From: a virus
Virus record (IMG/VR): IMGVR_UViG_3300003321_000683
Span: 1-38,098 of that record
Direction: 5' to 3' (one strand)
Length of the DNA stretch: 38,098 nucleotides
Positions within the stretch are counted from its first letter, which is position 1. Each line of letters begins with the position of its first letter. Under the pieces are notes generated by a model, which had not been told where the DNA came from, ran no database searches, and saw only the letters and a list, made by a program, of their open reading frames with translations. Of this stretch, positions 29,303 to 36,793 are shown in pieces. The position numbers and the translations under genes are program-made.

Positions 29303-30780
29303 AGCGCCACTGGTTAATCGCTGGCGCATTGATGATTGCTGCGGCGGTGGCGTGGGCCGATATGCCGTCATCTCGCAATCGCTGGGGTCTCGTGGTGCAG
29401 TCGCCGTCACTCAGTAGCTCTGGCGGTACGCTTACCGGAGGCATTCTGGTATCAGGTGCCTGCGCCACGATGGCGAGTGGTGATGTATGCTGTTACGACA
29501 ACAACGGCGTCCAGTGCGGGTTTCCGGTAACGGATGTTGCCCCTGACGGATTCCGTCTGTACGGACATAGTTCGTCACCACTCACGACGTCCGGTGCCGG
29601 TGGCAACCTGCGCATTGCAGGCGGAGAAGGGGCAACATATGGACTCGTGGCCAATGCCACTTGCGGCGCCGGAGATACAATAACACTGACCGTCAGTGGA
29701 GATGCCACACCCAATGTATGTACGCGCGATGCTACTACTACGGCTGCCGTATCTGCCCACGCCGGCACATTTGTGTGTAATGCAACACCTCAGACTCTCG
29801 CCACAAACATAGCGACGTGTCTTAATGGCGTCTCTGGAATCCATGCTTGTGCTGGGTCAAGCTGCGCTTCGACTGCCGGCTTTACAGGGACAGACGGTGT
29901 CCTTTATGTGATGCGGGACTCGACCGACCCGAGCGTGGCAGCATTTACCTTGACCAGCAGTGATACCGCCGTAATCAATCCCGTCAACGGGACAGGCGGC
30001 ACCGTATCCATTCATAACGGCGTCGGTGCAAATACCAGTGGCGAGTTCCTGTTTGGTGTCGGTAGCGTCAATACGCTGAGCGGCTCGCAGTACACCTGGT
30101 CATCCAGTGCAACCAACGCATCGACGGCCGCCGACACAGGCATCAAGCGCATCGGTGCTGCGCATATGGGCATATCTGACGGAAGCACGGGCAATGGCCG
30201 ACTTCAGACAGCGGATGGTGCAGCGGCAACACCGGCAATTCACGGATCTACCGATGCAACAGATGGTGCCTACTTCGACGGCTCGCAGTTTTATATTACG
30301 CTTAATTCAACCAGAGTATTCAGCAAGGATACCACTGCAATCAGCTGGGGCTCCGGTAGCGCGGATAACTGCATCAATCGCGTCGCCGGCGCACGGAGCT
30401 ATGTCGATAACTGCGGTGGTGGCGTTGGGACGCTTGGTAACAACCGACGCGCCAATCCACAGACCAGCAATTTCTCTGTCAGCGGCATCACGGATGCGGC
30501 AGATGTCTATACGAATACCGGAGCCAGTGGAAAAATAACAGGAACACTTCCGGCGGCGGCGGCCGGGATGTTCATGACGTTCTATTGCCAGAATACAAAC
30601 GACTTACAGATTACGGCAGTGGGCGACGACACCATTACAGTTGCAGGAACGGTCACGGGCGCTGCTGGGTCATTTTGCTTGGATGACGCCGGCGACTCCA
30701 TAACCCTGGAAGCTATATCGACAACGCAATGGGTGGCCATCGCATCGGTCGGCACTCCGACATCCGGAACTTGCCCATGA
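29299..30780 (+). CDS. Exported fibre-like protein
   Basis: 493 residues from ATG 29299. Residues 1-20 are a Sec-type signal (KRHWLIAGALMIAAAVAWA then D). The mature protein is Thr/Ser/Gly-rich and beta, with domains like those of tail fibres: FRLYGHSSSPLTTSGAGGNL, LRIAGGEGATYGLVA, cysteine pairs, DATDGAYFDGSQFYITLNST, and a C-terminal region with ISGITDAADVYTNTGASGKI and TTQWVAIASVG. Fibre-like sequence plus a signal peptide is unusual. Possible roles: a decoy receptor-blocking fibre in the periplasm or outer membrane (superinfection exclusion), or a mis-predicted hydrophobic N-terminal anchor on a virion fibre. It is coupled to neighbours by ATGA on both sides. Confidence 0.6.
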   Translation: MKRHWLIAGALMIAAAVAWADMPSSRNRWGLVVQSPSLSSSGGTLTGGILVSGACATMASGDVCCYDNNGVQCGFPVTDVAPDGFRLYGHSSSPLTTSGAGGNLRIAGGEGATYGLVANATCGAGDTITLTVSGDATPNVCTRDATTTAAVSAHAGTFVCNATPQTLATNIATCLNGVSGIHACAGSSCASTAGFTGTDGVLYVMRDSTDPSVAAFTLTSSDTAVINPVNGTGGTVSIHNGVGANTSGEFLFGVGSVNTLSGSQYTWSSSATNASTAADTGIKRIGAAHMGISDGSTGNGRLQTADGAAATPAIHGSTDATDGAYFDGSQFYITLNSTRVFSKDTTAISWGSGSADNCINRVAGARSYVDNCGGGVGTLGNNRRANPQTSNFSVSGITDAADVYTNTGASGKITGTLPAAAAGMFMTFYCQNTNDLQITAVGDDTITVAGTVTGAAGSFCLDDAGDSITLEAISTTQWVAIASVGTPTSGTCP

Positions 30781-31193
30781 GAAAAAATTGGTTACTATTT
30801 CTCGGCGTTCTGATTATAGCGGTCGCTGCCTATGCTGGGACAATCAATGTTTCGGACTTCACTTCAGACTCTGCATGGGTGGAGCCTAGTCTGCAAAATG
30901 GCTGGGTGAATTTTGGCGGCGGATTTGCCAACGTACGCTATCGCAAGGATGGAAATACGATTCACCTCAGTGGCTCGGCCGCCCCGGGCACATTAACGCT
31001 GGATACGTTGATTTTTACGCTTCCGGCCGGTTATCGACCGAGCGCCACAATCAAGATGACATCGCCAACGCTTCAGACGCTTAGTCTGGCTCTTGGCCAT
31101 ATCAACATCGAGTCCGATGGCTCGGTGCGCTGGGAAGGACCAGCGCTGCTCGTAACGCTCGCTGCTTTTGATGGTCTGTCTTTTCACTTGTGA
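30777..31193 (+). CDS. Exported protein with tail-fibre-tip-like domain
   Basis: 138 residues from ATG 30777 (overlap ATGA). Residues 1-20 form a signal peptide (RKNWLLFLGVLIIAVAAYA then G). The mature domain contains NGWVNFGGGFANVRYRKDGN, TIHLSGSAAPGTLTLDTLIF and TLPAGYRPSATIK, a recognisable pattern of the small beta-domain at the tips of many phage tail fibres (the 'NGW-N-GGG---V-YRKDG ... LP-GYRP' module). It is therefore probably a receptor-binding-type domain sent across the inner membrane. How it would reach a virion, if it does, is not clear. Confidence 0.65.
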   Translation: MRKNWLLFLGVLIIAVAAYAGTINVSDFTSDSAWVEPSLQNGWVNFGGGFANVRYRKDGNTIHLSGSAAPGTLTLDTLIFTLPAGYRPSATIKMTSPTLQTLSLALGHINIESDGSVRWEGPALLVTLAAFDGLSFHL

Positions 31194-31202
31194 GGGATGC
31201 GG

Positions 31203-31568
31203 ATGAATAAAACACTTGCGGCAGTAATGGCCGGCGCGATTCTTGGCGCTGGCGGAACCGTAGCATTTGAAATCGCAGCAGCGCCTGGCGATGCGCTCAT
31301 TGACACCATTGTCAGTCAACGCACGGCCACTGCGCCAGAGGCAGCAGCAGCCGATACGCTTGCGACGGCCATCTTCGGGGATACGTCGCTCGGCGATGTG
31401 GTTGTACTCAAGCATCTCGATAACGGTACCTGGCTTGTCGAGGGACGCGGTTATGTGGCTGTCGCAGTTAATCAACTTCCGAACAACGCGCAGTATCGCG
31501 TCGTGGGGCGCATTGGGGCCAATGGACGACCTAATAAATTTCCAGAACCCAGAGGCGGCGGCAACTAA
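31203..31568 (+). CDS. Exported or membrane-anchored small protein, unknown function
   Basis: 121 residues from ATG 31203 (GAGGG six bases upstream; a second ATG lies two codons before). A hydrophobic N-terminus (TLAAVMAGAILGAGGTVAFE) is followed by an Ala/Thr-rich stretch, then a compact domain (LGDVVVLKHLDNGTWLVEGR, GYVAVAVNQLPNNAQYRVVG) and a Gly/Pro tail. It could be a signal peptide or an uncleaved anchor. Fourth in a row of envelope-directed proteins, directly before the lysis genes. No family recognised. Confidence 0.55.
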   Translation: MNKTLAAVMAGAILGAGGTVAFEIAAAPGDALIDTIVSQRTATAPEAAAADTLATAIFGDTSLGDVVVLKHLDNGTWLVEGRGYVAVAVNQLPNNAQYRVVGRIGANGRPNKFPEPRGGGN

Positions 31569-31581
31569 CCAGGGGCATAAT

Positions 31582-31788
31582 ATGGAAATCAACGCATCGG
31601 TGGTTGTTGGCGGGCTGGCGTTGGTGCAGACACTGGTATTGTTTTTGATTGGTCGTATCTGGACAGTCAATGACAAGCGCATCGAGAAGATAGAAGGAAA
31701 AGTAGACCAGCTTCTGACAAATCAAATTCGCATTGCCTCACGGCTCTTGCCGCCGGAGGTGGTGACCGAAAAAGGAATCTCCCTATGA
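31582..31788 (+). CDS. Small membrane protein with coiled tail (holin-associated type)
   Basis: 68 residues from ATG 31582 with AGGGG seven bases upstream. One hydrophobic helix (ASVVVGGLALVQTLVLFLIG) is followed by a short coiled coil (NDKRIEKIEGKVDQLLTNQI) and a cytoplasmic tail. Proteins of this shape (XhlA-like) accompany holins in lysis cassettes, but here the order is helix then coil, so the relationship is by analogy. Its stop overlaps the following holin-like gene (ATGA). Confidence 0.5.
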   Translation: MEINASVVVGGLALVQTLVLFLIGRIWTVNDKRIEKIEGKVDQLLTNQIRIASRLLPPEVVTEKGISL

Positions 31789-32177
31789 GCGCTGTCTATA
31801 TTCTCAAAGTCGCGACCGCTTTGGTGATGGTGGTGCGCGGGTTCAGTAGCGATGCATTTCAGGCGATATTCCCAGAACGGTACAGATGGAAAAGCTGGTC
31901 GATCTATTATCAGCTCATCCTGGTATTCTTGCTGTCGTTCGGTGGTGCCTTGGTCACAGAATTAACCAAGGACCCATCGATTGCCAGCGCTGCCGTAAAG
32001 GCGTTATTGGCTGCACTGGCTGCTGTTGGTCTTCACAAATCAACGTCAGATATAGGCAGGGAACAAACCAGAAACGCTGTTAAGGAGAATCCACTGTATG
32101 AGCCTGGGTCAATCAGAACGATTATCAGTCCCCTTATCCCTATTGACAAGGCAATCCTCCAGAAGAAAGGGATCTAA
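31785..32177 (+). CDS. Holin-like membrane protein
   Basis: 130 residues. There are two or three hydrophobic segments: residues 3-19 (weak, VYILKVATALVMVVRG), 44-60 (LILVFLLSFGGALVTEL) and 67-83 (AAVKALLAALAAVGLHK), then a charged, proline-containing tail. Short multi-pass protein directly upstream of a lytic transglycosylase-type endolysin fits a holin, which would form the membrane hole at lysis. No sequence family is recognised, so the call depends on topology and position. Confidence 0.55.
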   Translation: MSAVYILKVATALVMVVRGFSSDAFQAIFPERYRWKSWSIYYQLILVFLLSFGGALVTELTKDPSIASAAVKALLAALAAVGLHKSTSDIGREQTRNAVKENPLYEPGSIRTIISPLIPIDKAILQKKGI

Positions 32178-32178
32178 A

Positions 32179-32634
32179 TTGCGCGTACCGGGCATACTCC
32201 TCCCCCTGAAATCCCGCATCAAGCGTTACGGTCCCATCATCAAAGAATCCTTCGAGCTGCGCGGGCTCCCTTATCTTTGGGGCTATGCGATTGCTATGCA
32301 TGAGTCGGAATTTAAACCCTGGGCACTTAATCCAGACGGTGCAGATGGTCGGCGCGGCGGAGCCTGGGGGTTATTCCAGGTCACAGTGCTGACAGCATGC
32401 GGACACGGATTCACTGGCGACGCCAAGGCCCTGCTAGACCCGGAGATATGCTCAGACTATGCAGCGCGCATCGTCGAAGAGGCACGCAAAAAATACGGCG
32501 ACAGCTTCAAAGATATTGCATCATACTATAACTCCGGCAAGCCCTACGCACTGGCACCGGAGCGCACCAAGACCAAATACATTCCATCAGTGATGGCTCA
32601 TTATAAGAAATTCGTCGACCAGCTTTCAGTCTGA
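32179..32634 (+). CDS. Endolysin, lytic transglycosylase (SLT) type
   Basis: 151 residues from TTG 32179, with AAAGGGA seven bases upstream; the frame is open further upstream but only inside the holin gene. The fold signature is that of soluble lytic transglycosylase/lysozyme-like enzymes: AIAMHESEF with the catalytic Glu 42, then GGAWGLFQVT, and a late SYYNSGKPYA segment. It would cut the glycan strand of peptidoglycan between MurNAc and GlcNAc. No signal peptide, so release depends on the holin. No spanin genes are obvious. Confidence 0.8.
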   Translation: MRVPGILLPLKSRIKRYGPIIKESFELRGLPYLWGYAIAMHESEFKPWALNPDGADGRRGGAWGLFQVTVLTACGHGFTGDAKALLDPEICSDYAARIVEEARKKYGDSFKDIASYYNSGKPYALAPERTKTKYIPSVMAHYKKFVDQLSV

Positions 32635-32703
32635 AACAAATCACCACCAGAACCATTGACGAATCATCCCCTAACATGGTCTTGGGGGGCGACGAGGTTT
32701 TTA

Positions 32704-32958
32704 ATGGCTAAAAAGAAAACACCTGCACGCAAGCGGCCAGGACCGAAGCCGCTTGAACAAAGCATAAAACGTACGACGATATCGATTGTTGTGGCGCCTA
32801 AAACCGAAGCGCTGGTGCGCAAAATGGCACGCAGCAACGAAATGACCATGGGCAGAATGTGCGAATACCTGCTGTTGTTGGGCGTGGAATACATGTCAAC
32901 GACAGACGAACATCCCACGTACGAGGCTCTGGAGAAAATCGATTTTGACGTAGACTGA
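32704..32958 (+). CDS. Small basic DNA-binding-type protein (possible ribbon-helix-helix)
   Basis: 84 residues from ATG 32704 with GAGG upstream. The basic N-terminus (KKKTPARKRPGPKPLEQSIK) has AT-hook-like RPGPKP. The centre TTISIVVAPKTEALVRKMAR and SNEMTMGRMCEYLLLLGVEY looks like a strand followed by two helices, as in CopG/Arc-type proteins. It sits in the small plus-strand unit with dUTPase, opposite the recombination operon, and is one of only two candidate small transcriptional repressors in the window. Regulation of lysogeny by it is possible but not shown. Confidence 0.55.
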   Translation: MAKKKTPARKRPGPKPLEQSIKRTTISIVVAPKTEALVRKMARSNEMTMGRMCEYLLLLGVEYMSTTDEHPTYEALEKIDFDVD

Positions 32959-32981
32959 CAACCAAAAAACAAGGATACAAT

Positions 32982-33410
32982 GTGATTATTCTCGTGACCT
33001 ATGAGGGCCAGCGGCCTATTCAGATGACTGCTGGCGCAACCGGATTTGATATCTCAACCGCTGTCGACGTAGAGCCCAGCAATAAACCACTGGTAATTCC
33101 GGCTGGCGTGCGCATCCATGTGGACGAAGCATTTCAGCCCTATGCCGATGTACAGATACGACCGCGCAGCTCAACAACAGAGTTCGGCTACACGGTTGAG
33201 GTCGGAACCATTGATGCCGATTATCGCGGCGAAATCAAAATCAAGCTGCTGCCGATTGGGCCAGAGCAATTATTTATTCGTCAGCGCACACGCCTGGCGC
33301 AGCTGGTTTTTGGAGTAAGAGGCCGAGTGATTATGCAGAGGGCAGAGGATTTACCGGTCAGAATCCGTGGCGAAGGTGGCCACGGCAGCACAGGAGCATC
33401 AGCCGTTTGA
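32982..33410 (+). CDS. dut: dUTPase (deoxyuridine triphosphatase)
   Basis: 142 residues from GTG 32982, six bases after AAGGA. All five motifs of trimeric dUTPases are present: AGATGFDIST (motif 1), RPRSSTT (2), GTIDADYRGE (3, with the catalytic Asp), RLAQLVF (4) and RGEGGHGSTGAS (5). It converts dUTP to dUMP and pyrophosphate, keeping uracil out of DNA and feeding dTMP synthesis. The length is normal. It follows the small DNA-binding gene by 23 bases and its end overlaps the convergent ERF gene by 12 bases. Confidence 0.92.
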   Translation: MIILVTYEGQRPIQMTAGATGFDISTAVDVEPSNKPLVIPAGVRIHVDEAFQPYADVQIRPRSSTTEFGYTVEVGTIDADYRGEIKIKLLPIGPEQLFIRQRTRLAQLVFGVRGRVIMQRAEDLPVRIRGEGGHGSTGASAV

Positions 33411-34157
33411 ACCGGGCTCTGGCGGCGGACCTTTGCTGTCAAGAGCCCGGCGCTTAGCCGCATACAACTCATTCAGCTTCTTTTTGTCTTCAGCGCTAAA
33501 GCCCAAACCAGCTATCCATTTGCCCGTAGCCACCAGCTCGTCCACGGATGCGGCGTCACGGATACGCCGACCAGCTACATGTATTTCCTCGGGCGCTGGT
33601 GGCGGCGCGTCCGTATTGGCCGGCTTAAGCGCTTGCTTGGCCTGCTCCGCCCGACTCGATGGCCGTGGTTGCTCTGGTGGCCGCTGCCGTTGTGGCCCAG
33701 GACCAGCATCCGGGTCATTCTCCTCGCCAGTGCTAATCAAGAACGTCTTGAGCAGGAAATACTTCACGGCCGCCGTGGCCGCCTTATTAATGGCCTTATC
33801 CTGGCTGTCCATCGCCTCGGAAAACCACTTACAGGCTAGCACCTCGCCCGTGGCGCCATCCACAAAGCGCATGGTGAATGATGCGCGCACCAGGCGCAAT
33901 TTTTCACCGGCACGAATATCTTCAATGGAGTCCATCGACGGTAAAAACGCCACGCCTTCGCTGGCCAGCAACGAGCGTACTTCGTCGCTGACGTCCGCAT
34001 CGGTGGCGAATTTGTACTGATGGTGCTGATTGAATCCGCTCTTGCGCACGCGCGATACACCGTCCATCACACGCGCCAACTTGACTGCCAATCCTGGTGT
34101 TGTAGGCATGGGCGACGATAGCACATCTTCTGGCAATTGAATTACTGCTGCACTCAT
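33399..34157 (-). CDS. ERF-family single-strand annealing recombinase
   Basis: 252 residues from ATG 34157, coupled to the exonuclease gene upstream by ATGA. After a leader, about residues 22-145 show the ERF signature: SRVRKSGFNQHHQYKFATDA, then LLASEGVAFLPSM, FTMRFVDGATGEVLACKWFS and AMDSQDKAINKAATAAVKYF. The C-terminus is Pro/Arg-rich with PGPQRQRPPEQPRPSS. ERF proteins anneal single strands made by a phage exonuclease and circularise headful-packaged genomes, fitting the circularly permuted plan. It is the last gene of the recombination operon. Confidence 0.85.
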   Translation of the reverse strand: MSAAVIQLPEDVLSSPMPTTPGLAVKLARVMDGVSRVRKSGFNQHHQYKFATDADVSDEVRSLLASEGVAFLPSMDSIEDIRAGEKLRLVRASFTMRFVDGATGEVLACKWFSEAMDSQDKAINKAATAAVKYFLLKTFLISTGEENDPDAGPGPQRQRPPEQPRPSSRAEQAKQALKPANTDAPPPAPEEIHVAGRRIRDAASVDELVATGKWIAGLGFSAEDKKKLNELYAAKRRALDSKGPPPEPGSNG

Positions 34158-35137
34158 TTTTTCCCGTCCTTTAGTCTGCTCACACGAAACTGCCGATGAC
34201 CCGGCCGCAAGCGTGTAAACTTCTTCATTATCTCGTCAATGACAGGTTGTGGCGACTTTGACAATAGGTCCTTGGCTAGTTCCTCCCAATCAACAACAAG
34301 TGACGATTTTGTCGTCTTCCAGGTGATTTTTCCGTGACTGGTTTCAGTGCCTGCGTTGTGTCCGATATGCGTCTCTAGCATGGCCCTGATATTGCCCAGA
34401 TGTGTCTCGGCAGCCTCGGCCTTTTCCTTCGCATCCCAGTAGTCCAGATGCAATTGGTCAATGACGGGTGTCGATGCAATGAGCTCGGTATTTGTCGACT
34501 CGGAATAGCGCTTCTTAATCCAATCCAGGTCCCGGGCGCACGGCGGCGGGTCCTTGTCGCCAATGATGTAATCGCGATGCCATTGCGCCATGGACTCCAT
34601 GAGCCGGCCTTCGATTTCCGGGTCGCGGTCGACAAAATACATGTCGAAATAAAACTCCCAACCGCCAATCAAAACAGGAACAACGCAGCGGTCCACTTCT
34701 GGCCAGTGAATCAGGTGCCAGTGCGATTGCATCCATGCCGTAATCGGTATCTCGTCAGTGCCTGATTCGCCATAGCCGTCCGCTGTACGTAGCGCCGCCG
34801 TTTTGCCTTCGCCAATCAACACGGGGTCATCCATGCCAACGACGTACGGCGCACGATAATACAGGGCATCGCAGCTATCGGCAGCCCAGCCATTTTGATG
34901 TAAGCGAAACGGCGCCGGCTCGTACACGAGACCGAGCTGGGACTCCGGATAGCGCAGCACCGGCTCCTGTAATATATCGCCGCGCTCGGCGGCCTTGCCG
35001 CCAATATCATCGTGCCGACCGAGGATTTTGTATTTGGCTTGCAACGGCGTCGTGTATTCATCGAGGCCCGCACAAGCAGCCACAATACTGCTGGTAATTA
35101 GGCCCTGGCGCGCCTCTAGCTGCTCTGGACTAAGCAT
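34154..35137 (-). CDS. YqaJ-type phage recombination exonuclease
   Basis: 327 residues from ATG 35137 with AGGAG about 11 bases upstream. The N-terminus RQGLITSSIVAACAGLDEYT is the usual YqaJ start ('R-..-itgS-iaai-g'), followed by GGKAAERGDILQEPVLRYPE with a catalytic-type Glu, then the core DDPVLIGEGKTA where Asp and E-x-K form the PD-(D/E)xK site, and a Gln/His helix (WMQSHWHLIHWPEVD). It should resect 5' ends and hand single strands to the ERF protein encoded next. The C-terminal helical region contains an EELAKDLL stretch. Confidence 0.85.
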   Translation of the reverse strand: MLSPEQLEARQGLITSSIVAACAGLDEYTTPLQAKYKILGRHDDIGGKAAERGDILQEPVLRYPESQLGLVYEPAPFRLHQNGWAADSCDALYYRAPYVVGMDDPVLIGEGKTAALRTADGYGESGTDEIPITAWMQSHWHLIHWPEVDRCVVPVLIGGWEFYFDMYFVDRDPEIEGRLMESMAQWHRDYIIGDKDPPPCARDLDWIKKRYSESTNTELIASTPVIDQLHLDYWDAKEKAEAAETHLGNIRAMLETHIGHNAGTETSHGKITWKTTKSSLVVDWEELAKDLLSKSPQPVIDEIMKKFTRLRPGHRQFRVSRLKDGKK

Positions 35138-35375
35138 GTTTTTTAATGCTCCTGAATCGGTCTTCTGTGCATTTGATACTGGCGCGAACCCAATCCTGGG
35201 CTTCGCAGGGAATAATCACTGGCGAATCGCAGCCAAGGCAATCGGCCACGACGCAATTCTCGGTATCTATCTGGATATGTATCGGCTCGCCGCAACAGTC
35301 AGTGAGTAGTTCGCGTCGGTCTTGAGATTTGCCGTAATGGGCGTGCACGGGCTTCCGATACAGCATGGTCGCCAT
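35130..35375 (-). CDS. Small Cys-rich zinc-binding-type protein
   Basis: 81 residues from ATG 35375 with GAGG five bases upstream. Cysteines are arranged as DCCGEP, ENCVVADCLGCDS and IIPCEAQ, compatible with a zinc ribbon, in a beta-rich setting. It is the first gene of the recombination operon, downstream of a palindrome at 35422-35442, so it may be a regulator or a DNA-binding helper of the exonuclease. No family is recognised. Confidence 0.55.
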   Translation of the reverse strand: MATMLYRKPVHAHYGKSQDRRELLTDCCGEPIHIQIDTENCVVADCLGCDSPVIIPCEAQDWVRASIKCTEDRFRSIKKHA

Positions 35376-35421
35376 TCCATCCTCATTAAAAATACGGGGT
35401 TTTTAGGGCAAAAACTCCATA

Positions 35422-35442
35422 CACTAGCGCTAAGCGCTAGTG
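35422..35442. promoter_or_regulatory. 21-base palindromic operator-like site before the recombination operon
   Basis: CACTAGCGC (35422-35430), TAA, GCGCTAGTG (35434-35442) is a perfect inverted repeat. It lies about 47 bases before the first gene of the minus-strand recombination operon. A -35-like TTGACG with a poor -10 (TAATTG) lies just upstream on that strand (35449-35477), so a repressor bound here would block transcription. The binding protein is not known. Confidence 0.5.
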
Positions 35443-35538
35443 CGCTCATCAATTACTAATCAGTGGTGGATTCGTCAATGCCTAAAAAATTAGTCAAAGT
35501 GAGATATTTTTATCCGGAGGGTCTGACGCTGTGCCACT

Positions 35539-36594
35539 TTAGCTGTGACACACCAACAACTTTCCGACTGCCATATCAACAAGTACAGACGCCGACGCCG
35601 TACGAGCAATAGTACTCTTGAGATATTTTTGGGTGGTGGCGAGCTGGCGATGGCCGAGCGCCGCCTGAACCGCAATCGGGTCCGCACCGCCTGCAATAGC
35701 GAGCGTCGCATACGCCACGCGGAGGTCACGTAGCTTGATAGTCTGGTCATAACCAATCGTATGGCACGCCGCTTTGTACGACCAGCGGTAGTTTTTTTGG
35801 CTGAATACCAATTCATTCTCAGGACGGTTGCCGATGCGCCGTTGAATGATACCCAGCGCCTGCTCGGTGAGCCCGACGATGCGCGGCTGGCGGGTTTTCG
35901 TCGCGTAGCCGGGGAGTGAAAGCAACGCCGGGAGGCCAATACCCGTTGGCGCCGGCACCACCCAAGTCCCGGCCACGCGACGAGCCTCTTCATGTCTGAG
36001 GCCGGTGAGCAACACAAACCAGGCGATGTCGCGCGGCTCCTCGGGCAGAGCGGCCACCCATTCGGCGAGTATCTCCACAGGGTGCAGCCGGCCGCTGCTC
36101 TTGGGGTCGGGCTGGTCGGACTCGATGCGCGGCCAATCGTCGGGCAGCCTGAACGCTGCCCCATCACGCACGGCCAGACGCAGACCGCGGTACAAGGTGG
36201 CCAGCTCACGGCGTATTGTCTGATTGCGCACGCCATCATTTTGGCGCGCCTGAATATATTGAGTCGCGATTCGGTAATTGATTTGGTCGGCATAGATGTC
36301 ATCGCCGATGTGGCGACGCAACCAGCGCCAATGGAACTCTTGGATAGCGAGGGTCGGTGCACGCCGCCGTCGCATCTCGGCATTGCGCCGGTCTAACTCC
36401 GCCAGGTCCGCTAGGGCGTACGCACCACGTGGCTTGCCCGGTGGCCGTAGCATCTCCAGCTCTGAGCGATAGCGGCGCTCAAATTGCGCTGCGAGCTTGG
36501 CGTTGGTTTGGTTTGTGGTGCCGCGATATTCGCGGCCGGCAACCTTGAAGCGGTACCACCAATAGATTGATTCAGGACGTCGATATAAGGGCAT
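35539..36594 (-). CDS. int: Tyrosine site-specific integrase
   Basis: 351 residues from ATG 36594. The N-terminal part (YRRPESIYWWYRFKVAGREY) resembles an arm-binding domain, a core-binding helical domain follows, then the catalytic domain: LLTGLRHEEARRV (Arg 200), YATKTRQPR (Lys 233), LRDLRVAYATLA (Arg 292), ALGHRQLATTQKYL (His 315 and nucleophile Tyr 324). The His normally found at the first position of the HxxR box is replaced by Arg 289. It catalyses integration of the phage into the chromosome through attP/attB recombination. It is transcribed separately from the replication gene; no excisionase is recognised. Confidence 0.9.
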   Translation of the reverse strand: MPLYRRPESIYWWYRFKVAGREYRGTTNQTNAKLAAQFERRYRSELEMLRPPGKPRGAYALADLAELDRRNAEMRRRRAPTLAIQEFHWRWLRRHIGDDIYADQINYRIATQYIQARQNDGVRNQTIRRELATLYRGLRLAVRDGAAFRLPDDWPRIESDQPDPKSSGRLHPVEILAEWVAALPEEPRDIAWFVLLTGLRHEEARRVAGTWVVPAPTGIGLPALLSLPGYATKTRQPRIVGLTEQALGIIQRRIGNRPENELVFSQKNYRWSYKAACHTIGYDQTIKLRDLRVAYATLAIAGGADPIAVQAALGHRQLATTQKYLKSTIARTASASVLVDMAVGKLLVCHS

Positions 36595-36701
36595 TGATAC
36601 TACTCAAACAACTTTTACGGTTGAATCCAATTGCGAGTTTACGACTTGTGATCTACTTAGCTGGCTTGGTCAATTCACGAAAGGTTTGCAGTGACATGCG
36701 C

Positions 36702-36738
36702 AAAAAAGTAAAAAGCCACTGATTATGAGTCAGTGGCT
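36702..36738 (-). terminator. Hairpin with T run, upstream of the integrase gene
   Basis: On the minus strand AGCCACTGA and TCAGTGGCT form a nine-pair stem around the seven-base loop CTCATAA, followed by TTTTTAC and TTTTTT. This is a good factor-independent terminator for transcription arriving from the right. The loop and inner stem also match the shape of a CAU tRNA anticodon arm, which makes it a secondary candidate for an integration core site. Confidence 0.55.
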
Positions 36739-36772
36739 AATTACGGATGAAGTGTCCAAAGGATTCTTGAGT

Positions 36773-36793
36773 CTTTGAGTCTTAAGCTCAAAG
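36773..36793. promoter_or_regulatory. Inverted repeat, candidate operator
   Basis: CTTTGAG (36773-36779) and CTCAAAG (36787-36793) are perfect inverted arms with a seven-base TCTTAAG spacer. TCCAAAGG copies flank it on both sides. Its position midway between the divergent integrase and replication units fits a regulator binding site; no bound protein is known. Confidence 0.4.

Noticed and set aside
33367-34020. A 217-codon plus-strand open frame opposite the ERF gene
   Set aside because: It is low-complexity, Ser/Ala-rich, lacks a ribosome site and lies wholly opposite a clear ERF-family gene.
32654-35480. CATTGACGAATC on the plus strand at 32654 and minus strand at 35469-35480
   Set aside because: Both contain a -35-like TTGACG but no matching -10 at 32654; a 12-base match alone is not significant here.
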